DNA of 64,000 bases from Nonomuraea helvata (GTDB taxonomy: Bacteria; Actinomycetota; Actinomycetes; Streptosporangiales; Streptosporangiaceae). Below are positions 1-7,298 of this stretch, piece by piece. Position 1 is the stretch's first letter. Every line of letters starts with the position of its first letter. The notes under the pieces were generated by a model, which did not search any database, was not told the origin of the DNA, and worked only from the letters and a program-made list of their open reading frames with translations. The translations under genes and the position numbers were made by a program. The stretch lies in the NCBI RefSeq assembly GCF_039535785.1, contig NZ_BAAAXV010000001.1, forward strand, positions 2,542,001 through 2,606,000, written 5' to 3'.

Positions 1-188
1 CCGTCCTGCCCGCCTACCTGTGCCGCCGCGACCTGGCGGCGGGCACGCTGGTCACGCTGGCCGAGCCCGACGAGGCGCCCATCAACACCGGCTACCTGGC
101 CGTCCGCTCAGGCGCGCTGGCCAGACCCGCGGTGGCGCGGGTACGGGCACACCTCATCGAGGCGTTCCGCACCGCTCCCACGTACTAG
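1..188 (+). CDS. LysR-family transcriptional regulator, C-terminal end (partial)
   Basis: Only the last 61 codons or so are inside the window; the reading frame is open from base 3 to a TAG at 186-188. The peptide starts VLPAYLCRRDLAAGTLV and ends in a helix, VRAHLIEAF, as the effector-binding domain of LysR-type regulators does: a 'vlP.yl....l..G.Lv.l' strand followed by a last strand and helix. The DNA-binding domain lies outside the window, so its targets cannot be judged. It ends 13 bases before the converging MmyB-like gene. Family-level call only. Confidence 0.6.
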   Translation, partial: VLPAYLCRRDLAAGTLVTLAEPDEAPINTGYLAVRSGALARPAVARVRAHLIEAFRTAPTY

Positions 189-200
189 GCCGACCCCTTA

Positions 201-1001
201 CTAAGCAGACCACGAGGCGAGCAGCCGCAGCGACTCCTCGTTGGCGCCGCCCGGCTCGGGATGGAGCAGCATGAGCCGCTGCCCCGACCCACCCGGCAGC
301 TCGAACGTCTCGTAACGCAGCACCAGCTCGCCCACCACCGGATGCGTGAACCGCTTGACCCCGTTGGCGCGCTCCTTGACGACGCGGCCGGCCCACAGCG
401 TGCGGAAGCGCCGGCTGTGTACCGACAGCTCGCCGATCAGGGCGGTCAGCGCGGGGTCGTCGGGATGGCGCCCGGTGGCGAGGCGGAGCTGCCCGACCGT
501 GGCCCGGAGCACCTCCTCGCGGTCCGCGTAGATGCCGGGTTCGGAGAGGAAGTTGTATCTGGCCAGGTTGGCACCGGGGTGGCAGAGGCCGGGGAAGAGG
601 GCGGCGGCCAGCCGGTTCCAGGCGAGCAGGTCGAGCCGGTGGTCGGTGTGGAGGGCCGGGATGTCCGTCATCCGCTCCATGAGCTGCGCCAGCTCGCGCC
701 GCGCCCCGCCGGACGGCCGCGACCTGCGGGGCCGCGGCGCGGCCAGGTCGAACAGGTGCGCCCGCTCGGCCTCGCTCAGGTCCAGCGCCGTGGCCAGCGA
801 CTCGATCACGGACGTGGACGGCTGGGAGGTCCGCCCCTGCTCGAGGCGTACGAGGTATTCGACGCTGATGCCCGCCAGCTCGGCCAGCTCCTCGCGGCGC
901 AGCCCCCGCACCCGCCTGCGCGGCCCGCTCGCGAGCCCCACGTCCTCGGGCGTGACCTCGTTCCTGCGGGCCTGGAGAAATGCCCCGAGTTCCCGGTTCA
1001 T
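201..1001 (-). CDS. XRE-family regulator with MmyB-like C-terminal domain
   Basis: A 266-residue DNA-binding regulator. Residues 1-75 hold an XRE helix-turn-helix (LRREELAELAGISVEYLVRLEQG) preceded by the basic stretch RRRVRGLRREE typical of the actinobacterial MmyB-like group. Residues about 100-260 match the MmyB ligand-binding domain with its 'RYNFLSEPGIYADREE' region. I chose the ATG at 1001 (MNRELGAFLQARR) over the upstream start at 1028 because family members begin this way. It is divergent from the dienelactone hydrolase at 1088. Such regulators commonly control an adjacent oxidoreductase or hydrolase, so control of that gene across the 86-base gap is a reasonable inference. The ligand is unknown. 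Confidence 0.85.
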   Translation of the reverse strand: MNRELGAFLQARRNEVTPEDVGLASGPRRRVRGLRREELAELAGISVEYLVRLEQGRTSQPSTSVIESLATALDLSEAERAHLFDLAAPRPRRSRPSGGARRELAQLMERMTDIPALHTDHRLDLLAWNRLAAALFPGLCHPGANLARYNFLSEPGIYADREEVLRATVGQLRLATGRHPDDPALTALIGELSVHSRRFRTLWAGRVVKERANGVKRFTHPVVGELVLRYETFELPGGSGQRLMLLHPEPGGANEESLRLLASWSA

Positions 1002-1087
1002 GGGGACAAGTCTGCCGGGCCGGGACACGTGCAGCCTGCCACTGCGAGTACCTGGATAGCCGGGGTCGTGGCGGGCATGCTGCCCTC

Positions 1088-1810
1088 ATGTGCCATTCCA
1101 CCGACAGCCGGCCGCCCGCCCCGCCGATCCAGGGCGAGGTGGCCTCTCATGGGCAGACAGAGCTGACCGCCGCCGACGGCAACCGGTTCCTCGCCTACCG
1201 GGCCGAGCCCGCCGAGCCGAACGGGCGCAGCGTGGTGATCCTGCCCGACGTGCGCGGGCTGCACCCGTACTACCGCGACCTCGCCGTGCGCTTCGCCGAG
1301 GCGGGCTTCCGTACGATCGCGATCGACTACTTCGGCCGCACGGCCGGGCTGGGCGACCGGGGCGACGAGTTCGACTTCATGACGCACGTCAAGCAGCTCC
1401 ACAGCGACCACGTGCGGGCCGACGCGAGGGCGGCCACCGAGGCCCTGGACGGCCCGGTGTTCACGGTCGGCTTCTGCATGGGCGGCGCCCAGTCGTGGCG
1501 GCAGGCGTACGAGGGCAACGGCCTGGCGGGCGGCATCGGCTTCTACGGCGCGCTGCGCGCCATCGACGAGCCGAGGACCGGGCCCGGCGCGCCCCTCCTG
1601 ATGCTGCTGGCCGGCGCGGACACGGCCACCACGCCCGAGCAGTTCGCGTCGTTCGAGGCCGCGCTCGACCGGGTCGGCACGGAGCACGAGAAGGTCGTCT
1701 ACGACGGCGCGCCCCACTCGTTCTTCGACCGCTCGTATGCCGAGTGGGCGGATGCCTGCCAGGACGCCTGGCGCCGCATCCTGTCGTTCACCGAGCGCCA
1801 TTCATCCTAG
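1088..1810 (+). CDS. dienelactone hydrolase family protein
   Basis: A 240-residue alpha/beta hydrolase of the dienelactone hydrolase family, cytoplasmic. The nucleophile motif GFCMGG (Cys near residue 129) carries the family's cysteine in place of serine; the acid is probably in [11 protein letters not shown] and the histidine in GAPHSFFD near residue 210. Dienelactone hydrolases open lactone rings in aromatic degradation, but many paralogues act on other esters, so the substrate is open. The ATG at 1088 gives [10 protein letters not shown]; a GTG at 1139 closer to the conserved domain is an alternative start. It is divergent from the MmyB-like regulator. Its stop overlaps the 3' end of the converging ABC-ATPase remnant. 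Confidence 0.85.
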   Translation: MCHSTDSRPPAPPIQGEVASHGQTELTAADGNRFLAYRAEPAEPNGRSVVILPDVRGLHPYYRDLAVRFAEAGFRTIAIDYFGRTAGLGDRGDEFDFMTHVKQLHSDHVRADARAATEALDGPVFTVGFCMGGAQSWRQAYEGNGLAGGIGFYGALRAIDEPRTGPGAPLLMLLAGADTATTPEQFASFEAALDRVGTEHEKVVYDGAPHSFFDRSYAEWADACQDAWRRILSFTERHSS

Positions 1811-1918
1811 GTAGGCGGCCCGGACGACCGGATCCTCCCTGATCTCGCCCGGCGTGCCGGTGGCGATCACCTTGCCGAGGTCGAGCACGACGATCCGGTG
1901 GCAGGCGTCCATCGGAGT
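1802..1918 (-). pseudogene. 3' remnant of a branched-chain amino acid ABC transporter ATPase
   Basis: About 36 codons of the C-terminus of a LivF/LivG-type ATPase remain on the minus strand. The frame reads [19 protein letters not shown] and continues through [17 protein letters not shown] to a TGA at 1802-1804. The phrase 'H/DRIvVLd.G.viA.GtP.eIr.dp.V..AYLG' is diagnostic for this ATPase family. Just upstream (from about 1920) the homology stops at an IS605-type end, so the rest of the gene was lost when the element or a later deletion cut it. It is too short to have escaped by being non-functional coding: no start signal or Walker motifs are present. Confidence 0.7.
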
Positions 1919-1920
1919 CT

Positions 1921-2410
1921 CCTGAGGGGACCGTCGCCTTTAAACGACGGGGGAATCTGGAGCGAAAGGGCCCGCCAACGCCCGATCGTGTCCTGGCCTG
2001 CCAGGTCTGCGCATCAAAGATTTCTTTCCGGGTTTGTCGGTGCCAGCCGATACCGTGGTGTTCTGGTTACCGAACGTTGGGGGGTGGGTGTGCGCAGGTC
2101 GTTCAAGTTCTTGCTGCGCCCCACCAGCAAGCAGGCCGCCGCGCTCACGCAGTGCCTGGAAGACCATCGGGAGCTGTACAACGCCGCTCTCGAACACCGT
2201 CGTACGGCCTACCGCCAGGCCGGGGTGACGGTGCGGTACGGCGAGCAGTCGGCGGAGTTGAAGCACATCCGCGCGGACGACCCCGACGGTCAGGGCCGGT
2301 GGTCGTTCTCCTCCCAACAGGCCACGCTCCGCAGGCTGGACAAGGCGTTCCGCGCGTTCTTCGACCGTGTCAAAGCAGGCCGCATGCCAGGGTTTCCGCG
2401 TTTCAAGGGA
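1921..2410 (+). mobile_element. IS605-family element remnant (end plus truncated tnpB)
   Basis: The segment begins at the point where livF/livG homology ends. Near that end is a hairpin-forming inverted repeat CCGTCG-cctttaaa-CGACGG at 1931-1950, the kind of subterminal hairpin IS200/IS605 elements use as ends. It is followed by the start of a tnpB gene and ends inside it. No tnpA or second end is seen. The element is therefore dead in cis. Confidence 0.6.
2090..2410 (+). pseudogene. truncated tnpB (IS605 OrfB) N-terminus
   Basis: About 107 codons of a TnpB-type protein starting at GTG 2090 (VRRSFKFLLRPTSKQ; a GTG at 2084 is possible). The stretch GQGRWSFSSQQATLRRLDKAF followed by FFDRVKAGRMPGFPRFKG is the classic N-terminal part of actinobacterial OrfB/TnpB. 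Homology stops at FKG around 2410, before any RuvC catalytic residue; the frame then runs through unrelated residues to a stop at 2537-2539. It cannot encode a nuclease. It is a different subgroup from the second tnpB at 54314-55513. Confidence 0.8.
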
Positions 2411-2482
2411 GCTCGACCAGCCGGTGCTGCCCGACGTGGGAGCGTGGCGGCCGCCGCCACTACCGGAGTCTCAACGAGCGCT

Positions 2483-2502
2483 ACCGAGCAACCGCTTGCT
2501 CG
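2483..2502. promoter_or_regulatory. palindromic operator-like site upstream of the alcohol dehydrogenase
   Basis: ACCGAGCAACCGCTTGCTCG contains a perfect dyad CGAGCAA-CCGC-TTGCTCG. It sits 31 bases before the alcohol dehydrogenase start. It shares the core ACCGAGCAA(C/T)CGCTTG with the operator between the luciferase-like genes at 14088-14109, suggesting one TetR-type regulator for both. No cognate regulator is adjacent. Confidence 0.45.
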
Positions 2503-2532
2503 CAATCATGGGGCCGGGTTACCGTGGGGCGC

Positions 2533-3621
2533 ATGCTGATGCGCGCGGCCGTGCTGACCAGGTTCCACGCCCCCATGGAGATCCGCGAGGTCGAGATCGC
2601 CGACCCCGGCCCCGGCGAGGTCCGCGTCCGGATCAAGGCGTCCGGTGTGTGCGGTTCAGACCTGAAGGCCATCGACGGCAAGAGTCCCGTGGTGAGCAGG
2701 TTGCCGTTCATCCTCGGGCACGAGAGCGCGGGCGTGGTGGAGAGCGTCGGCGTGGGCGTCACCGGCGTGCGGCCCGGCGACCACGTCATCATCTCGATGA
2801 ACGGCCCCTGCGGGCGGTGCCGCTCCTGTGGGGCGGGCCGGTTCCACCTGTGCTCGGGTCCCGCCAGGCTGCAGGCGGTCATGGGCGGAGCTCCCAGGAT
2901 CACGCTGGACGGGGAGGAGACGCGCCGGTTCATCGGCATCGGGTCGTTCGCCGAGTACGCCGTCGTCGCCGAGACCATGTGCGTCAAGGTCACGAAGGAT
3001 GCGGCGCTGGACGCCCTGTGCCTGCTGGCATGCGGCGTCGTCACCGGCGTCGGCGCGGTGCTGAACGTCGCCGACGTCCCGCCCGGCGCCGCCGTCCTCG
3101 TCGTGGGCTGCGGCGGAGTGGGGCTCAACGTCATCCAGGGCGCGGTGCTCGCGGGCGCCACCACCATCGTGGCCGCCGACGTGGCGGAGCAGAAGCTCAA
3201 GCTGGCCGAACGCTTCGGCGCCACCCACACGATCCTCGCGGACGACCTGCCCCGCCAGGTGGACGAGGTGGTGAAGGGCGGCGTCGACTACGCCTTCGAC
3301 GCGACGGGCGCCCCCGGCGTCCTGTCGAGCGCCTTCGCCGCGACCCGCTCCGGCGGCACCACGGTCATGGTCGGCAGCCCGCCGCAGGGCAGGCCGGTGG
3401 AACTGGACCCCGGCCTGCTGTTCGCCTCGCGCCGACTCATGGGCACCCAGGGCGGCGACGCCGCGCCCCACCGCGACCTGCCCATGCTGGCCGACCAGTA
3501 CCTGAGCGGCCGCCTCGACCTCGACGGCCTCATCTCGGAACGCCTGCCGCTCGACCAGATCAACGCGGCGGTGGCCCACGTGCGGGAGGGCTCGGTCGCC
3601 CGTACGGTCATCACGTTCTGA
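2533..3621 (+). CDS. zinc-dependent alcohol dehydrogenase (MDR family)
   Basis: A 362-residue medium-chain dehydrogenase/reductase that should oxidise an alcohol with NAD(P)+ or run in reverse. Catalytic zinc ligands are visible as GVCGSD (Cys) and GHES (His-Glu) in the first 75 residues. The structural zinc site is the four-cysteine cluster CGRCRSCGAGRFHLC at about 97-111, and the nucleotide-binding turn is GCGGVG at about 196. The start is ATG 2533; a second ATG two codons later (MRAAVLTRF) fits the family equally well. The gene stands alone behind the IS scar, with a palindromic operator just upstream. Substrate unknown. Confidence 0.88.
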   Translation: MLMRAAVLTRFHAPMEIREVEIADPGPGEVRVRIKASGVCGSDLKAIDGKSPVVSRLPFILGHESAGVVESVGVGVTGVRPGDHVIISMNGPCGRCRSCGAGRFHLCSGPARLQAVMGGAPRITLDGEETRRFIGIGSFAEYAVVAETMCVKVTKDAALDALCLLACGVVTGVGAVLNVADVPPGAAVLVVGCGGVGLNVIQGAVLAGATTIVAADVAEQKLKLAERFGATHTILADDLPRQVDEVVKGGVDYAFDATGAPGVLSSAFAATRSGGTTVMVGSPPQGRPVELDPGLLFASRRLMGTQGGDAAPHRDLPMLADQYLSGRLDLDGLISERLPLDQINAAVAHVREGSVARTVITF

Positions 3622-3627
3622 CCGGGT

Positions 3628-3658
3628 TTGCGTTAGAGCGCACTCCAACACCTAGCGT
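3628..3658 (+). promoter_or_regulatory. MerR-type promoter with 19-bp spacer
   Basis: A -35 TTGCGT (3628-3633) and -10 TAGCGT (3653-3658) are separated by exactly 19 bp. The spacer is filled by the dyad TTAGAGCG/CACTCCAA (3633-3648). An overlong spacer carrying the dyad is the signature of MerR-family-activated promoters. The -10 lies 7 bases before the ATG at 3666, so the transcript is probably leaderless. No merR gene is adjacent. Confidence 0.65.
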
Positions 3659-3665
3659 GGATCAC

Positions 3666-4064
3666 ATGACCACACGAGAAGAGAAGTACGAGCAGGGCCT
3701 GGCGGTGCTCAGGCAGATCGACGGCGAGGCGGGGCAGCGGGTGATCGACTCGCTCGCGGACATCTCACCCGAGCTCGCCCACCAGGTGGTCGCCTGGGGC
3801 TTCGGCGAGATCTACTCCCGCCCCACGCTGCCGCCCCGCGACCGGCAGCTGATCACCCTGGGCATGCTGACGGCCCTGGGCGGCTGCGAACCCCAACTGG
3901 AGGTGCACGTCAACGCCGCACTCAACGTCGGGATCACCCCGGCCCAGATCGTCGAGGCGTTCCTGCACGCCGCCGGCTACTGCGGCATGCCGCGGGCGCT
4001 GAACGCGACCTTCGTGGCCAAGAAGGTCTTCGCCGAACGCGGCCTCCTCCCGGTCGAGAACTGA
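3666..4064 (+). CDS. carboxymuconolactone decarboxylase family protein
   Basis: A 132-residue all-helical protein of the CMD/AhpD-like superfamily. The family signature runs through RDRQLITLGMLTALGGCEPQL and VHVNAALNVGITPAQIVEAFLHAAGYCGMPRA. The catalytic-type pair of PcaC is EL..H, and the CxxC of AhpD is absent; one Cys is present in GGCEPQL and one in YCGMP. True 4-carboxymuconolactone decarboxylase activity is not assured, because many homologues of this size act in stress responses. The MerR-type promoter directly upstream supports an inducible stress or detoxification role. Confidence 0.85.
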   Translation: MTTREEKYEQGLAVLRQIDGEAGQRVIDSLADISPELAHQVVAWGFGEIYSRPTLPPRDRQLITLGMLTALGGCEPQLEVHVNAALNVGITPAQIVEAFLHAAGYCGMPRALNATFVAKKVFAERGLLPVEN

Positions 4065-4146
4065 CACGTCGCACTCGGCGGTCCACCACGACGGCAGCCC
4101 CCGGCACTACTCTGAGTGACTGACGATCTCGGAGAGGAGACGCGAG

Positions 4147-4458
4147 GTGCGGATCCGGCGGGCCACCACGGCCACCCTGCTCGCGGCCCTGACCGGCCTG
4201 GCGCCGGCCCAGGCCGCGCGGGCCGCCAGCCTGTACGACTTCGCCGGCCAGGGCGTGATCATCTGGAGCGAGCCCACGGCCGGCTCCCCCCGCGTCGGCC
4301 TCGGCAATCCGGGCGAGGGCTTCGTGTCGGACCGGTCGGAGGAGCGCGAGCCGTACCGCTGCGCATGGTTCGACAGCGTCCTGTGGCACCACGGCCGCAA
4401 CGCGACCACCGGCGCGGCCGGCTGGGTCGCCGCCTGCGACCTCGTCGACGCCGACTAG
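4147..4458 (+). CDS. small exported SH3-like hypothetical protein
   Basis: A 103-residue protein with a typical Sec signal peptide (MRIRRATTATLLAALTGL, cleavage probably after AQA or ARA near 24-27), so it should be secreted. The mature part (about 75 residues) has two cysteines (YRCAWF, VAACDL) and the pattern 'SEPTAGSPRVGLGNPGEGF...GWVAACDL'. This resembles short actinobacterial SH3-like domain proteins. The GTG start at 4147 is preceded by a strong ribosome binding site, ggagaggaga. Its stop overlaps the stop of the converging MMPL gene by four bases. No function can be assigned. Confidence 0.7.
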   Translation: MRIRRATTATLLAALTGLAPAQAARAASLYDFAGQGVIIWSEPTAGSPRVGLGNPGEGFVSDRSEEREPYRCAWFDSVLWHHGRNATTGAAGWVAACDLVDAD

Positions 4459-6671
4459 ACCCCCAGTTCGACCGGCTCCGGACGCCGAGACTCCGGGCCG
4501 CCCTCCTCCTCGTGGCCCTCCACCGAGAGGTTCGGCAGCAGGCGGTCCAGCCAGCGCGGGCACCACCAGTTGAGCCGGCCCAGCAGCACCATCGTCGCCG
4601 GCACCAGGAACCCTCTGATGATCGTGGCGTCCACCGCGATGGCCACCGCCAGCCCCACTCCGAACGTCTTCACCATCGGGTCCGGGTACGCGATGAACGC
4701 CGCGAACACGGCCACCATGATCAGGGCGGCCGAGGTGATGACCCGCCCCGTCGAGCCGAGCCCCTCCGCCACGGCCCGTGCGTTGTCCCCGTGCCGCTGG
4801 TACGCCTGCCGCACCGCCGTCAGCAGGAACACCTCGTAGTCCATCGACAGCCCGAACAGCACCGCGAACAGCATCAGCGGCACATAGCTCTCGATCGGCA
4901 CCGAGAAGAAGAGCGTCCGCAGGGCGTGGGAGCCCGCGGGTGCGTCCATGCCGACCAGGGCGCTGCCCAGGCCGATCGAGAACACCAGGGCCAGCGCGCC
5001 GAAGGCGGCGCCGAGCGAGATCAGGTTCATCACCGCGGCCTTCACCGCGACGACGGGAGCGCGGAAGGCGAGCAGCAGGAGCAGGGCGCTCAGCAGCACC
5101 ACCACGCCGATGACCAGCGGGGTGCGCTCCGACATCCGGGTGCCCGAGTCAGCCATGGCCGCCACCTTGCCGCCCACGTGCACGCTCACCCCGGGCAGCG
5201 AGATGGCCCTGATGTCCTTGACCACGTCGGCCGCCCGCGTGTCGCTGGGGGCGTAGTCGGTGACGACCTGCAGCAGGATCGAGCGGCCCGAGGAGTTGAC
5301 CTTGGGAGTGGCCACGTGCGCGACGCCGTCGACGTCCTGCACCTCGCGGGTGACCTGGTCCACGACGGGGTCCTTAGGGTCGGCCACCTGGGAGGGCAGC
5401 TCGGCGACCACGATCAGCGCGCCGTTGGCGCCGGGGCCGAAGCCGGTGGCTATCAGCTCGTAGGCGCGCCTGGGCTCCGAGCCCTGCGTGCCGTACCCGT
5501 CGTCGAGCGGCCCGAGCTTCAGCGCGAGCGCCGGGGCCGCGAGCAGGCCCAGCACCACCACGCTGCCGAGCAGCACCCGCCACGGCCGGCGCGCCACCCA
5601 GGATCCCAGGCCCGCCCATCCGGTGCCCGACGAGCCGCCACCGCGCAGGAAAGGCACCTTGAGCGCGTTGACCCGGTGGCCGAGCAGCCCGAGCAGGGCG
5701 GGGACGAGCGTGACCGAGGTCAGCACGGCGGCGATGACGGAGATGCCGGTGATCCAGCCGAGCGTCGCCAGCAGCGGGAACCCGCCCAGCATGAGCGCGC
5801 TCAGCGCGATCATCACCGTGCCGCCCGCGAACACCACGGCCCCGCCCGAGCTCGCCACGGTACGCCGTACGGACTCCATGACCGGCACCCCGTCAGCGAG
5901 CAGCCGCCGGTGCCTGGACAGCAGGAACAGCGCGTAGTCGATGCCCACACCCAGGCCGATCATCGTGGCCATGATGCCCGCCTGCTTGGGCACGTCCAGC
6001 ACGTGCCCGAGCAGCCCGATCACGCCGAGCCCCGAGGCGACGCTGACCAGGGCCGTGAAGATCGGCACCATTGCCGCCACCAGCGTCCCGAACGCGAACA
6101 CCAGCACCAGCAGCGCGCACACCACGCCGATGATCTCGCTGGGCCCGGTCTTGATCTCCTTGTCGGCGGGCGTGGAGCTGTCGGCCGCCACCACCTCGAT
6201 CCCGGCGGCCCGCGCCGGGTCCGCCGCCTTCGACAGGGCGCGCGTGTTCTCGGCGGGCTTGGTGCTGTCGTGACCCTGCATGCGGATGGCGATGAGCCCG
6301 ATCTGCAGGTTGGAGGCGATGCCGCCACGCCGGAACGGCGTGTCCACCTGCACGACGTGCGGCACGGCCCGCAGCCGCGCCAGGGCGTCCTCCACGGCCT
6401 GCTTGCGCCGCTTGTCGATGAGGGGCCCGTCGGCGGAGTACAGGACGAGCTGCACCGTGCCGCCGGGATCGTAGCCCGGCCCGAAGCCGCTCTTCATGAG
6501 ATCGTGCGCCCGCTGCGTGTCCGTGCCGGGGATCGACACGTCGTTGCTGACCGGGCTGCCGAGCACGAGGCTCCCGCCCATCAGCGCCGCCGCCACGACC
6601 ACCCATGTCGCCAGCACCAACCGGCCGTGCCGCGCGCACCAGCCGCCCAGCCGCCCAAGAAACCGCGTCAT
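4455..6671 (-). CDS. MMPL-family transporter
   Basis: A 738-residue RND-superfamily membrane protein of the MmpL type. It has an N-terminal TM helix (residues 20-40) followed by a large extracytoplasmic domain, a second block of helices containing the signature GLGVGIDYALFLLSRHR, then a duplicated half with another loop and GLSMDYEVFLLTAVR. The two GxD(Y) motifs carry the proton-relay aspartates. Members export lipids, siderophores or drugs across the cytoplasmic membrane. The gene is divergent from a TetR gene, with a perfect 22-bp palindrome between them, so it is most likely repressed by that regulator. Substrate unknown. Confidence 0.92.
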   Translation of the reverse strand: MTRFLGRLGGWCARHGRLVLATWVVVAAALMGGSLVLGSPVSNDVSIPGTDTQRAHDLMKSGFGPGYDPGGTVQLVLYSADGPLIDKRRKQAVEDALARLRAVPHVVQVDTPFRRGGIASNLQIGLIAIRMQGHDSTKPAENTRALSKAADPARAAGIEVVAADSSTPADKEIKTGPSEIIGVVCALLVLVFAFGTLVAAMVPIFTALVSVASGLGVIGLLGHVLDVPKQAGIMATMIGLGVGIDYALFLLSRHRRLLADGVPVMESVRRTVASSGGAVVFAGGTVMIALSALMLGGFPLLATLGWITGISVIAAVLTSVTLVPALLGLLGHRVNALKVPFLRGGGSSGTGWAGLGSWVARRPWRVLLGSVVVLGLLAAPALALKLGPLDDGYGTQGSEPRRAYELIATGFGPGANGALIVVAELPSQVADPKDPVVDQVTREVQDVDGVAHVATPKVNSSGRSILLQVVTDYAPSDTRAADVVKDIRAISLPGVSVHVGGKVAAMADSGTRMSERTPLVIGVVVLLSALLLLLAFRAPVVAVKAAVMNLISLGAAFGALALVFSIGLGSALVGMDAPAGSHALRTLFFSVPIESYVPLMLFAVLFGLSMDYEVFLLTAVRQAYQRHGDNARAVAEGLGSTGRVITSAALIMVAVFAAFIAYPDPMVKTFGVGLAVAIAVDATIIRGFLVPATMVLLGRLNWWCPRWLDRLLPNLSVEGHEEEGGPESRRPEPVELGV

Positions 6672-6695
6672 CGCCTGAAGTCCCTTTCGACGGCC

Positions 6696-6717
6696 GTCCT
6701 GTACGGTCGTACAGGAC
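6696..6717. promoter_or_regulatory. perfect 22-bp palindromic operator (MMPL/TetR intergenic)
   Basis: GTCCTGTAC-GGTC-GTACAGGAC has perfect 9-bp arms. It lies 24 bases upstream of the MMPL start and 53 bases upstream of the tetR start. Position and symmetry fit the operator through which the TetR protein represses both genes. Confidence 0.7.
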
Positions 6718-6770
6718 TACGATAAAGCAGGAAATATCCGACGGGGATGGATCACACCGGAAATGAGACG

Positions 6771-7292
6771 ATGACCACACCCGACGACACCCGGAGCCGG
6801 ATCCTGGCCGCGGCCAGGCAGCTGTTCGCCGAGCGCGGTTACGCGGGCACCTCCCTGGCCGACATCGCCGCGGCCGTGGGGCTGACCAAGACCGCCGTCG
6901 CCTACCACTTCCACCCCAAGGACCGCCTGGCCTACGAGCTGCTCGCCCCGGCGGCCGACGACATGCTGGCGCTGCTCGGGACCGACTTCCCCGACAGGGA
7001 GGCGTTCGTCGAGGCGCTGGTGACGTTCGCGGTGCGCTACCGCTCGGTGATCCGCCTGTTCATGGAGGATCTGGCCGCCGAGGACCCCGGCTCGCCGGAC
7101 TCGGAGCGCGCGACGGTCAGGTCCTTCCGTGACGAGATCTTCGCCAGGCTCGCCGGCGACGACCCCGACCCGACGACCCGGCTCAAGAGCTGGGCCCTGC
7201 TCGGCGCGCTGCAGTGGGGCGCGGTCAGGACGACGGACCTGCCCGAGGACGAGGTCCGCGACGTGCTGCTGGAGGCCTGTCGGGGCTTCTAG
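6771..7292 (+). CDS. TetR/AcrR-family transcriptional regulator
   Basis: A 173-residue repressor counted from ATG 6771 (MTTPDDTRSRILAAARQLF); an ATG at 6747 would add eight residues. The N-terminal helix-turn-helix is GTSLADIAAAVGLTKTAVAYHF (residues about 28-49). The C-terminal ligand-binding region is short and has no recognisable subfamily. It is divergent from the MMPL exporter with a perfect palindrome between them, so its ligand is probably an exported compound. It converges on the ROK gene with only six bases between the stops. Confidence 0.88.
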   Translation: MTTPDDTRSRILAAARQLFAERGYAGTSLADIAAAVGLTKTAVAYHFHPKDRLAYELLAPAADDMLALLGTDFPDREAFVEALVTFAVRYRSVIRLFMEDLAAEDPGSPDSERATVRSFRDEIFARLAGDDPDPTTRLKSWALLGALQWGAVRTTDLPEDEVRDVLLEACRGF

Positions 7293-7298
7293 AGCCTT

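Noticed and set aside
2411..2480. Possible continuation of tnpB or another gene after the truncation point.
   Set aside because: None of the frames shows TnpB homology or another recognisable protein; treated as scar sequence.
4116..6725. Very long open frame on the plus strand opposite the MMPL gene.
   Set aside because: High-GC codon bias opens antisense frames; its protein is Arg/His/Asp-rich without any domain, while the minus strand encodes a clear transporter.
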